A stretch of DNA of 64,000 nucleotides from Mauremys mutica (lineage: Eukaryota > Chordata > Testudines > Geoemydidae). The notes below the pieces were generated by a model, which was not told the origin of the DNA, did no database searches, and was given only the letters and a program-made list of their open reading frames with translations. Position 1 is the first letter of the stretch; every line of letters begins with the position of its first letter. The position numbers and the translations under genes are program-made. Positions 34,265 to 43,864 of the stretch are shown here, piece by piece. The stretch spans positions 272,286,045-272,350,044 of the forward strand of contig NC_059072.1 of the NCBI RefSeq assembly GCF_020497125.1, read 5' to 3'.

Positions 34265-35045
34265 TATAAGTTGAAAATCTTAAAATAAATCATATGGAAA
34301 CTTCTTTTACTCTTCTTGCTTCTTTATTGCATTCTTTATTACCTCAGACTGACAGCGTTCTGTTCTCATATTTTCGGCTTGTATTTGAGTCTCGTATTCC
34401 TCAGTTAAATTTATTTATTTATGGAAATACTGGCACTTTGCTTATGTAGATACTACAGATGCTTCGGGGGCTCCTGTAAAATTGTCCCCCTTTTACGCTG
34501 GTAGGGCAGTTGCTCAATAAAAAATGACATGAAGATGTTTGTTTATGCTTATGTCATTTTTAAAATAGGCTTTTATCATTCATTATTCTTTGGCCTACCA
34601 GCCTGACCTATTAAATGACCGACATCAATAGAGAAAATTGCAGATGAGCTTATTACCAGTTATTGGTTATTTGTCATTTTCCTCCAGTTCTGAAATCTTG
34701 GTATTGAATATAAGATTCTTGACAAAACACCACCCTATATGATTTTTCATTGTGCCTAGTTATTTTTGGAGATCAACACCCTCTAGAGTTATTCTTCTCT
34801 AAATATCACTTAAATATTTAGTCTATAGCTTTTATAGCCAAATTCAAGCTTTGGACATGAAAGTACTGATCCCATTGAGTGTGAGCTCTCCCTCTCTTCT
34901 CACATCATCAATATCTACTGATCGGTCCATCATCTGAGCAATAATGCCCATTTGTGCCATGTCCTTAACTCCAGTTCAGCTTATATTGTCACTCATCTTT
35001 CATCTCCTCACATCTTGATTAGAACAGCTCACTTCTCCTAGGCAT
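34265..35045. other. no recognisable element
   Basis: AT-rich sequence between the hAT transposase remnant and the next hAT MITE. The first part may belong to the hAT element's 3' non-coding region, but no terminal repeat was identified. Confidence 0.35.
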
Positions 35046-35055
35046 ATCTAAACCC

Positions 35056-35494
35056 CAGGGCCGGCTCCAGAGCCCAGCGGGGCAAGCACCCGCCTGGGGC
35101 GGCCCTTTCCCGGGGGGGCGGCAGGCTGGGCCGGGGGACCTGCCGCAGTCATGCCTGCGGGAGGTCCACCGGAGCCCCGGGAGCAGCGGACCTGCCGCAG
35201 GCATGACTGCGGAGGGGACGCTCGGCTGGCTGCTCCAGTGGACCTCCCGCAGGCATGACTGCGGACGGTTCGCTGGTCCCGCGGCTCGGCTGGACCTCCC
35301 GCAGGCATGCCTGCGGCAGCTCAACCAGAGCCGCGGGACCAGCGAACCGCCCGCAGCTGCGGGAGGTCCAGCCGAGCCGCGCGACCAGCGGACCCTCCGC
35401 AGTCATGCCCGCGGGAGGTCCGCTGCTCCCGGGGCTCGGGGGCGCCTCCCGGGCATGACTGCTTGGGGCGGCCAAATTTGTAGAGCCGCCCCTG
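35056..35494 (+). mobile_element. 439-bp GC-rich hAT MITE with repeated palindromes and 8-bp target duplication
   Basis: Begins CAGGGCCGGCTCCAG and ends AGAGCCGCCCCTG, flanked by CTAAACCC at 35048-35055 and 35495-35502. The interior is far more GC-rich than its surroundings and contains at least five copies of the 18-bp near-palindrome CCGCAG(G/T)CATG(A/C)C(T/C)GCGG (near 35142, 35191, 35238, 35299 and 35397) plus a degraded copy near 35446, separated by variants of GGTCCACCGGAGCC. The open frames on both strands are by-products of the GC-rich palindromes. Confidence 0.9.
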
Positions 35495-35625
35495 CTAAAC
35501 CCTATCACTCCAGTATCTGCACAATCCCAAAGCTTCATTCACATGCATACAAAACAGGGTGACAATATCAATCAACATGGCTCCCCATTCATTTCCTGAT
35601 ATGGTTCAAAATTTCCCCTTTTGGC

Positions 35626-35934
35626 CAGTGGCAGATTAGCCACTGGGCCAGTGGGGCTTGGGCCAATGGGGGGGACCTGGAAAAATGAGCGCCCTGTGCC
35701 CCAACCCGCTCCCTCTGCCCAGCGCTCTGCTGGGGAGCAGGGTCAGGGTGCTATGGCTTGCCCTGCTCTGCCCACCTGGCACTCCTGCCAGGAAGTGGAA
35801 GGAAGCCCCCACGCCCCGATACCACTGCCTGGCAGGTGTACAGGGGGAAGCGGGGGTACTGCAAGTGGAAGGGGTTGGGAGGGCCCCCCCACTTGCTCTG
35901 GCCCAGGGCTCCAAGAAACCTTAATCTGCCTCTG
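35626..35934 (+). mobile_element. GC-rich MITE with CAG(T/A)GGCAGATTA ends
   Basis: The left end CAGTGGCAGATTAGCC and the reverse complement of the right end, CAGAGGCAGATTAAGG, agree over the first 13 bases except one. The interior is GC-rich. The ends look hAT-like, but the flanks CTTTTGGC and CATATGCA do not match, so a target duplication is not supported. Confidence 0.55.
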
Positions 35935-36173
35935 CATATGCAGCAAAATTATTAAATTTTAAAATAGCTTGTCTTAATTCTAGTACACAAAGAGGTGGTT
36001 TTTGATTGTGACTCTACAAGTGGCATTTGCAAATTTGTTGAATTTTCATTTGTAGAGGATAACCTTTAAAAAAGAGCTAGGTCTTCTGTCTTTACCATCT
36101 TACAAAGAGTCTCCAAACAGAGGAGAAAGATTGAGGATACATGTTTAGATGCCACAAAAATAGGGGCTTCATT

Positions 36174-36209
36174 CAAAGCCCATTGAATCCATAGTTTCAA
36201 TGGGCTTTG
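36174..36209. repeat. perfect 14-bp fold-back repeat
   Basis: CAAAGCCCATTGAA (36174-36187) and TTCAATGGGCTTTG (36196-36209) are exact reverse complements around an 8-base loop. The unit continues GATCAGGCC, as in the fold-back remnants at 3622 and 5112. This is the best-preserved member in the window. Confidence 0.7.
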
Positions 36210-36222
36210 GATCAGGCCATAT

Positions 36223-37415
36223 GTTCCTAAAGAAGACACAACAGGCAGATAGATAATTAGATAGCTAGAAAAGATGGTCAGAGAACAGACTTTCTTGTAA
36301 GTCAGTGGAGTTACTCCAGATATAAATTGGTGTAAAGGAGTGCAGAATTTGACTGATCAGTTTTATCAGATTAGTCCTGACCATGCGTTAACAAGGAGGT
36401 GAGAGTTAGAAATACAGTTTGGCCCCAATTCCACCCCCCCTGAAAGCAATAGGAATTTTTCTATTGATTTAAAATGGAAGTAAGATCAGACCTTTTGTAA
36501 TTCTGCAGCCCACATTCAGCAACTTGAGCTATGCATTGGGTGTATCTAAAGCATCTGGTTTTCATCTATTTTTACTTTAACCATATCAACAACAATCTTT
36601 TAAGTGCCATCATCCTATTCAAATGTCACCACTTCAGCGAGGATGAACCTGAATCATGGGCTCACACTGGAGGCACCTTTTGCCTCAGATACTGTGCGAA
36701 GAACCTAAGGGCATTGCTGAAGTGGCTAAAGTACTGTGTTGTGCTGAAAAAAAGAAAGTATGTGTCCTTTTGAGTATGTGTCTATTTTGGAGAAGAATTT
36801 AGAAATAGCAAAGTTCACATTTGGTCAGGTTGCACTTGCTGCTCCAGTGAAATTATCAAATTCAGTGGCAAAGAAACTAAAATCATCCATGGTAACATGT
36901 TCCTCACACTTAGTACTCAAAAGCAATAGTGACAGTTCTGGACTGCAGGGCAAAAGTGCATTAAACCAAAGATAATGCTGCCTGCTTTGTTTTTGTTCTG
37001 TGTATCTATTTGCTATTATATTTAAAGAGGAGATGAGCAATTCAGAAACTTTCACATTGCCTAGTAGCACATACTGGTATGTTATCTGCCAGTAGGTCCT
37101 TGTATTGGACTATTGATCTTTTCAATAAAAAATGCAAGTTATTGATTTAAATAATAAAAAGATGGATTTTACCTAATATAGATAAATAAGAAATTAACCC
37201 TAAATGAGGCTTGGATTAGTTTACTTAAATTTTACAGTATAATCCAAACAGCAAATACTTCTCGATTGGGGGAGTATGTAGGGATGACATAAAAGTAGGC
37301 ACAGGACATCATCAACAGCCATTATACAGGGTACCCATTTCATCAGTCTTTTCATGCTTGTTCATATGGCTTGCTAACACACATTCAGACATGTGGCATG
37401 CTCTGCAAAGTATAC
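36223..37415. other. no recognisable element
   Basis: AT-rich sequence. A worn fold-back-type segment (GTCAGTGGAGTTACTCCAG then TGGTGTAAAGGAG) lies near 36300-36350. Open frames at 36531-36773 (+) and 36760-36975 (+) have no recognised motif. Confidence 0.35.
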
Positions 37416-37427
37416 AAGTATTGTAGC

Positions 37428-37635
37428 AGCAGCAAGGAGTCCTGTGGCACCTTATAGACTAACAGACGTATTGGAGCATGAGCTTTCGTGGGTGAATACC
37501 CACTTTGTCGGATGCATCCTATGAAGTGGGTATTCATCCACGAAAGCGCATGTTCCAATACGTCTGTTAGTCTATAAGGTGCCACAGGACTCCTTGCTGC
37601 TTTTACAGATCCAGACTAACACGGCTACCCCTTTG
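37428..37635. mobile_element. inverted pair of Penelope-like element tails with 11-12-bp target duplication
   Basis: Two copies of one tail sequence face each other around the palindrome GGATGCATCC (37510-37519). Left arm, plus strand: AGTCCTGTGGCACCTTATAG, ACTAACAGACGTATTGGAGC, GAGCTTTCGTGGGTGAATAC. The right arm is the reverse complement with a few changes and continues further, to CCAGACTAACACGGCTACCCC. The unit is flanked by AAGTATTGTAGC (37416-37427 and 37636-37647). The tail matches the 3' region of the element at 56617-57258 (GGTGCCACA...TACTCCT, CAGACTAACACGGCT) and the insertion at 48242-48372. The family assignment comes from the GIY-YIG domain linked to such a tail at 56.6 kb. Confidence 0.8.
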
Positions 37636-37649
37636 AAGTATTGTAGCCT

Positions 37650-38200
37650 AATCAGTGGTCACAAAACTTGAATTTTACTTTCCCAACAACCATCCACTCA
37701 CTCTTCCTTGTTTCTTATTAACATACATGAACAGAAAATATAATAATTTAAATTACCCAGATGTTTATCCTTCTTAACATTAACCTAATACATTCACTTT
37801 CTCACAAATGCAGAATAAATCTTATCCCTAATAATAAAACATTTTCCATATATCTCACTACCTAGCTCTCTCTCTCTATATCTATCTATCTCACACACCA
37901 CCTTATTTAACCTGCAAAAGAATCAAGAAGGACTCAAGTCTGTAGACAGCAACAACACAAATACCAATGTAGAAGGTCTAGTCAATATTGCATATGACAC
38001 ATTGTCCAAGTAGAATAGCCCAGCTTCTCTTCATGGTGGTATCTCAAGGTGATCTGCGAGAAGTTCCCCCCTTTTTCTATTATTTTTCTATATATAAAGC
38101 ATATAAGTCACAACCACCTGCATTCACACTTCTAAGGTCACTGAGACACTTTCTCCAAAATTGCAGAATCAAGTCCTTTCCAACTTGCCAAATCAAGATT
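37650..38200. other. no recognisable element; CT/TATC simple repeats
   Basis: A run of CT followed by (TATC)n lies at about 37866-37892. The remainder is AT-rich without motif. Confidence 0.4.
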
Positions 38201-38203
38201 AAC

Positions 38204-38441
38204 GGCTTGTCTACGTAGGGACACTCGGGAAAGTTAAGACAAATTAAGTAAGGTGTGAAGTTATAGTGCATTCATCCAAACACATTCAACCTCTGTGTGG
38301 ATATTCTCATTCAGAAGTAAAGTAGCCTTAGTTCACTGTAGCTCAATTCTCCATAGATTCATTCCATCCAAATGTGCTTTAAGTTCACACCTTTACTTAA
38401 TTTATCTTAATTTTCCTGTGTGTCCTCATGTAGACAAATCC
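38204..38441. mobile_element. palindromic MITE, GG(C/AT)TTGTCTAC terminus
   Basis: Left end GGCTTGTCTACGTAGGGACAC; reverse complement of the right end GGATTTGTCTACATGAGGACAC. The arms continue inwards (AAGTTAAGACAAATTAAGTA mirrored by TACTTAATTTATCTTAATTT; AGGTGTGAAGTTATAG by TTTAAGTTCACACCTT). It forms one 238-bp fold-back. No target duplication is obvious; superfamily not determined. Confidence 0.75.
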
Positions 38442-38444
38442 GAG

Positions 38445-40385
38445 GACATTGTCCCTTAATAGTTTGTCACATTATTGATGACATTTCATTTACATGTTCA
38501 AAACATAGACCGCCCTTTTGATTCCTATATAGCTCCTTCTGCACATTATATAGGCAACAAAATTAGAGAGTGGGATATTTGAGACTGTCTGAAAGGGGAC
38601 GAGGTAGACAAATGTGATGTCAACAGACTCTAGATTGCTAATTGTTTCTTCTATTACAAAAAGGAGTTTGGGTTCTGACAATTTTTTTTAAGCAGAATGA
38701 ATATTTGCTCTATCCAGAAATTATAGGATTAACATCCTTTGCCTATTTTAAATGATATGCTTGCTGTAGTCTCATCTATTATTTAACTTCTATTAAGTAT
38801 AGAGAAACTGCAGCTTCTCTTACTTGTTTGGTTAATTTTAACAGAGATATCGATCCTTATGTAACTAAATTCCATCATGGCTACCTTCCTGTTTTACTGG
38901 CACCTTCACTTCAAATGATTGCCAAAGGTATGCACAGTAAGCATGCTAGTCAATAGCTATAGGAGATCTGACTAATAGACACTGGTAGGTTAGTGCACAG
39001 AGACACCCTGACAAGGAATGGAAGTTCCCATTCTAACTTCAGTGAAAGATTTCAACAAAGATTATCCCCTAACTAGTCCATTATCTTAAAACAATTATCC
39101 TGGTGGTGGCTGTGTTATTAAATGGGCATTTTTCTTGAACACTTCATGAAATTACCTGAAAATTATCATGCTGGAAAATACTGGCAGAACAAAATTATTC
39201 TGGTTTTGACCAATTTGTTCACAGCTCTACAGTGTCTTGATCCTGGCTATCTTAGGTAGTTTCTCCATAGGCTCTGTTTCAAGATTTGAGATCAGCTGAG
39301 ATGCACTAAAAATCACCTGATTTGAACTATGGAGGGTGGTAGTAGCAGGAGTCTCTCAGGAGAGGCTCTGGAATTTGCTTTTCATATTTGCCTGTCTGAC
39401 AAATTCCAAGACTGTTGACCTAAAGGCTATAGTGCAAAACTCATCCGTTTGTGATGCTTTTTGCATGATGCACTAGTTGAATGTTGATGTAGGATGAATG
39501 TTGCTCTGATTGGGATGAAATTCTCTTGGGAGTGATTATAGTAATATAATTGAAGTCGGTATGGTACTGACATGGAATCAGAGATCTTGATGAATATTTA
39601 AATAATAAAAAAGAAATAAATTGTTTATTGGACAATTTTTATCATTGGTTTATATTATGGGCGTTGCATGTTCCATCAGACTATCATTGTGACAGGTGAC
39701 ATAGACAGTTCTAGGGGTGTGGAGTATACTCTCCATGTGGATCTCTTCCATACTTTTCAGAGCTACCTTCCTGACAGTGATACCCTGAATGAGCCAGATG
39801 TGGGATTTATAGGAGTGGAGGTAGGAAGATGCAAACCCTAAAAAGCCTGAGCTAATAAAAAAAAAACTCCCAATGCCTCTCCTAGGTGGCTTTGAGCTTT
39901 TCCAATTTCCAATTTCCAATTTGTGGGTAATTAACTGCAATTGACACACCACTGATGATAGTGACATGTTAATTCAAAATTAATAACTTTTGAAATTAGA
40001 TTTCAATCAATAAATCTTTATTGGTGTGCATTAGATCTTACTTACAGGAGTTCAGTAAATTAGTTTCTGTTGTTTTCTATGTTGTAATTTTTGTTTGTTT
40101 GATATTTTTAGAAAATATTAAACTTTGGTCAATGTCTCTATTTCTAGGGAGTCATAATTCCAGAATCCCTTGTCCAATTTACTTCATGTTTGGTACAAAT
40201 ATTCTACTTTACCTCCAGACTTAGCCTCCCAATTTTTAAGTTGGAAACTCAGTTGCACCATCAACTATATACATCATAAAATGATCAATACTTTTGCTAG
40301 AAACAGTGACTCTAGTTACAATAGTAAGGGAATAATAAAATCTCTGAAATTTAGAACATCTATTTTCAAAATTAGCAAGGAATAG
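38445..40385. other. no recognisable element
   Basis: AT-rich, about 1.9 kb. A triple tandem TCCAATT(T) lies at 39900-39922. The open frame at 39650-39967 (-) shows no motif. Confidence 0.35.
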
Positions 40386-40389
40386 AATG

Positions 40390-41115
40390 AATTAAAAATA
40401 AGGATAGCAAAAAGGCACAGAAGAGTTTGGAAAAAGTGTTAAAAATAAAGTAGATTATGCCCAATGTGTATACAGGCTATCTAGCAATAAATACACTGAG
40501 AATGAAAGAGGGGTAATATGGATGAAAAGTAATCAGAGTTAAAATGGGGTTATGGAAGGGAACATTCATCAAGTGCTGAGAAGAAGTGGAAAGATTACAA
40601 AATGAAGCTGAGTGTAAAAAATGATAAGTAAAGCAAAGGTGGGGAATGAAAGGAAGATTACATAAAAGGTTATGATTAATAAGAAAATTTCCAAGTACAT
40701 GAAGAACAAAAGGTCAGCAGGAGAAACAATACACTCTCTAAAAGATGGCAAGAGTAGTTTATTGCCAGAAAAGGTAGACACTGATAAAAAAAAGGGTGTC
40801 TAAAAAAGGTGATGAAAGACAACTGCAGGAAACAGACATAAATTTCCCAGGAGAAGAAGAAGAAACACTAAGGGTAATCAGACCAGAAGAGTTGATCAAG
40901 AAATTAGAACATCTAGCAGTCGCTAAAACTTTATGGCACTATGGAATGTATTGCAGAATTCTAAAGGCAGAAGCAAAATAAATAGGGGAACCAGACGGAA
41001 AATTCTTAAACATGGGAGACAGCGATTGTCTGGAGAGACGCTAATTCAACATGCATACTTCATCCTTTTTCTTGGAGAGTTGGATTTTTTGAGAGTAGAC
41101 TTAATTGCTATCAAA
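40390..41115 (+). pseudogene. very degraded CR1/L3-like LINE, linker region
   Basis: Translation across stops gives KRHRRVWKK, ENFQVHEEQKVSRRNNTLSKRWQE, TDINFPGEEEETLRVIRPEELIKKLEHLAVAKT. The last segment resembles the linker that leads into RT block 1 of CR1-clade LINEs (rxELIkknLehLnpxKA). No endonuclease or catalytic RT block survives. Low confidence; it could also be an L2-like relative. Confidence 0.35.
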
Positions 41116-41262
41116 ACATAAATAAAATATTCCAGTATAAGAGGGATGGAAGCAAGATCCATAAAACTACAGGCTTATAAATGGGACCACAGCAACAGAG
41201 AGAGATGCATTCTTCGTGAACTAACTGGTGTTTCATATAACATCAAATTTGTACAATTAGGC

Positions 41263-42144
41263 CACTGGTTCTCAACCTGCAGTGCCTGGGCTGCTTGAGG
41301 CCCAATCTGCATCCAGCTGAGGTGCCTAGTGGTTGAGGGTGCCTAAAAGCCCGCTCAGGCAAGGAGGTGGAGTGGAGGTGAGCTGGGGCAAGGGCTCCCC
41401 ACCCCAGATCACCTCCACTCTGCCTCCTTTATTGAGCACACAGTCCCTACTCTAAGTCTCCTCCAATCAGCACCGCAAGCCTGGAAGGGGAGGAGAATTA
41501 GAGCAGTGCCAGCGTGCTCAGCGGAGGAGAGTTGGGGCGGGCTCCCCGGGCGGTGTTAGCTGCCGTGGAGGGGGGCGGTGTTAGCTGCCGTGGAGTGAGG
41601 CGGGGTTAGCTTCCATGGGCAGGCTCCCCAGATGGTGTTAGCTGCTGTGGAGGGGGGCAGGGTTAGCTGCCGCGGAGGGTGAGCGGTGTTAGCTGCCGTG
41701 GAGGAGGGCAGTGTTAGCTTCCGTGGGGGGAGGCTCCCCGGGCCGGCTTAGCTGCCATAGAGGGGGGGCTTGCAAAGAGGGGAGTTGCTGTGAGGGTGGG
41801 CTCCCTGGGTGGGGAGGGGGTGGGTTAACTGCCATGGCGGGTGGGGTTAGCTGCTGCGGGGGGGGAGGGCACTCCTTGGGTGGGAGGGGTGGGTGGGCAT
41901 GGTTAGCTGCCACGGGGGGCGGTGGGCGGAGTTAGCTGGGTGGGGGTGTGGGGCAAGGTGGAAGTTTCTCCTAGGGCGCAAAATTTCCTTGCACTGGCCC
42001 TGAGCTGAGGCCCATGTGACACTCTCAGGGCCATAGAGGTAGTGGGCTGCATCCACACAGGAATCTATTGTGTGGATGCAGCCCACATAACATATAGAGA
42101 GCTGCATACATGGCCCACAATGGTCAATAGGTTGAGAATCACTG
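41263..42144 (+). mobile_element. 882-bp hAT element with internal minisatellite
   Basis: Begins CACTGGTTCTCAACCTGCAG and ends AATAGGTTGAGAATCACTG, with flanks AATTAGGC (41255-41262) and AGTTAGGC (42145-42152) that agree at seven of eight bases. The right arm holds TGGGCTGCATCCACACAGG, followed by its near reverse complement TGTGTGGATGCAGCCCA. The centre (about 41550-41940) is an expanded GC-rich minisatellite. The open frames in the centre are composition artefacts. Confidence 0.8.
41550..41940. repeat. GC-rich minisatellite, GTTAGCTGCCGTGGAG unit
   Basis: At least ten variant copies of (G)GTGTTAGCTGCCGTGGAGG, spaced mostly 25-31 bp apart near 41553, 41579, 41606, 41637, 41662, 41687 and 41713, then less regularly to 41931. 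Some units carry a GGCTCCCCGGG insertion. It lies wholly inside the hAT element. Confidence 0.8.
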
Positions 42145-42576
42145 AGTTAGGCAAACCATATACGGTAACTTTCAGGCTCAGTTAGTTGTGTTTAAATCTC
42201 AGAAAGTTTAAGCAGTATTAAACTTTCAAATGAAGTAGGCCCTCAAATACCACTTCTTGCTTTTAAGAATTTGCTGTAAGAACAAAGAGAAAATAGATTT
42301 TAGCTCAATAAGGACCAGTCTCCATAGGTATTTAGCACTAACATTAATTGGCTTACAAAAGATTCTCCTCCTTATTGTTGCACAGAGAGATGGTAATATT
42401 CTAGATTTCTACCATGAAGAGCAGAAACTAAAGTTTGAAATTGTATTGTGAGCTGTTTCTTTGTGAAGTGTTACAAAGTTACAAAGCTTAGTTAAAAGTC
42501 TTAAATACATATGTCTGCATTTATGAATAGTTTCAAATGGATGTATTTTTCAGTAGGGAGTCAGAGGCATATAGGG

Positions 42577-42911
42577 CAGGGGTCGGCAACCTCTGGAATG
42601 CGGCTCACCAGGGTAAGCACCCTGGTGAGCCGGGCAAGTTTGTTTACCTGCCGCGTCAGCAGGTTTGGCCAATCACGGCTCCCAATGGTCGCGGTTTGCC
42701 GTCCCAGGCCAATGGGTGTGGCGGGAAGCCGTGGCCAGCACATCCCTCGGCCTGCGCTGCTTCCCACTTCCCCCATTGGCCCGGGATGGCAAACCACAGC
42801 CAGTGGGAGCTGTGGTCCGCTGAACCTGCCGACATAGCAGGTAAACAAACCAGCCCGGCCCGCCAGGGTGCTTACCCTGGCGAGCTGCGTGCCAGAGGTT
42901 GCTGACCCCTG
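42577..42911 (+). mobile_element. 335-bp palindromic hAT MITE with perfect 8-bp target duplication
   Basis: Starts CAGGGGTCGGCAACCTCTGG and ends CCAGAGGTTGCTGACCCCTG, flanked by ATATAGGG (42569-42576 and 42912-42919). The arms mirror each other throughout (GTTTGTTTACCTGCCGCGTC versus GACATAGCAGGTAAACAAAC). Same subfamily as 45725 and 58238. The GC-rich core is mostly decayed at CpG sites. Confidence 0.97.
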
Positions 42912-43288
42912 ATATAGGGCCTGATCCAAGGATCATTGAAGTTAATGGGATTGTGGATCAATTCCATATTGCTTAACTAATCCCAAATTAAATATAAAAA
43001 AATGTTCAAAAAATGTTTAAGGGTGTCCATTGTAAAAGATTGAAAAATTGAAATTTAGGATCAGTTAATGGAAAATGTATTTCCAAAAATATATTGTCTT
43101 TTAAAATGTGTATTTAAATGCAATTTATTAAACTTGGTGAGAATTAGTTTTGACCCTTTTTTTATTTCAGGGTGTTGTTATCTGAAAAATAAATGTTATT
43201 TCCTTTAAGTATAATGATTACCATCAAAAAGTGAACCACTACTCACAGTGATATTTGATATACTGCATTATTTGCTTATAGCTAGAAT

Positions 43289-43862
43289 AGAATCATAGAA
43301 TCATAGAAGATTAGGGTTTGAAGAGACCTCAGGAGGTCATCTAGTCTAAGCCCCTGCTCAAAGTAGGACCAACCCCAACTAAATCATCCCAGCCAGGGCT
43401 TTGTCTAGCCGGGCCTTATAAACCTCTAAGGACGGAGATTCCACCACCTCCCTAGGTAACCCATTCCAGTGCTTCACCACCCTCCTAGTGAAATAGTTGT
43501 TCCTAATATCCAACCTAGATCTTCCCCAATGCAACTTGAGACCATTGCTCCTTGTTCTGTCATCTGCCACCACTGGGAACAGCCTAGCTCCATCCTCTTT
43601 GGAACCTCACTTCAGGTAGTTGAAGGCTGCTATTAAATCCCCCCTCACTCTTCTCTTCTACAGACTAAATAAGCCCAGTTCCCTCAGCCTCACCTCATAA
43701 GTCATGTGCCCTCCCACACCCAATCATTTTTGTTGCCCTTGGCTGGACTGTCTCCAATTTGTCCACATCTTTTCTGTTGGGGGGGGCCCAAAACTGGATG
43801 CAATACTCCAGATGTGGCCTCACCATTGCCGAATGGAGGGGAATAATCGCTTCCCTGGAATA
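43289..43862 (-). mobile_element. CR1 3' fragment, C-terminus and UTR
   Basis: Plus strand begins AATAGAATCATAGAATCATAG, the reversed CR1 octamer tail. Minus-strand frame 43573-43379 reads [58 protein letters not shown], the CR1 ORF2 C-terminus. Upstream, [11 protein letters not shown] and the [15 protein letters not shown] blocks are present with frameshifts. About 570 bp, 5' truncated. Confidence 0.85.
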
Positions 43863-43864
43863 GA

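Noticed and set aside
35019..35562. Several overlapping 67-129-codon frames rich in Pro, Ala, Gly and Arg
   Set aside because: All fall on the GC-rich hAT MITE with repeated palindromes; low stop-codon density follows from composition.
41689..41935. Proline- or glycine-rich frames on both strands
   Set aside because: They translate the GC-rich minisatellite; no independent coding evidence.
42537..42936. Overlapping 87-122-codon frames on both strands
   Set aside because: Palindromic hAT MITE shadows, as at 45661-45991 and 58204-58617.
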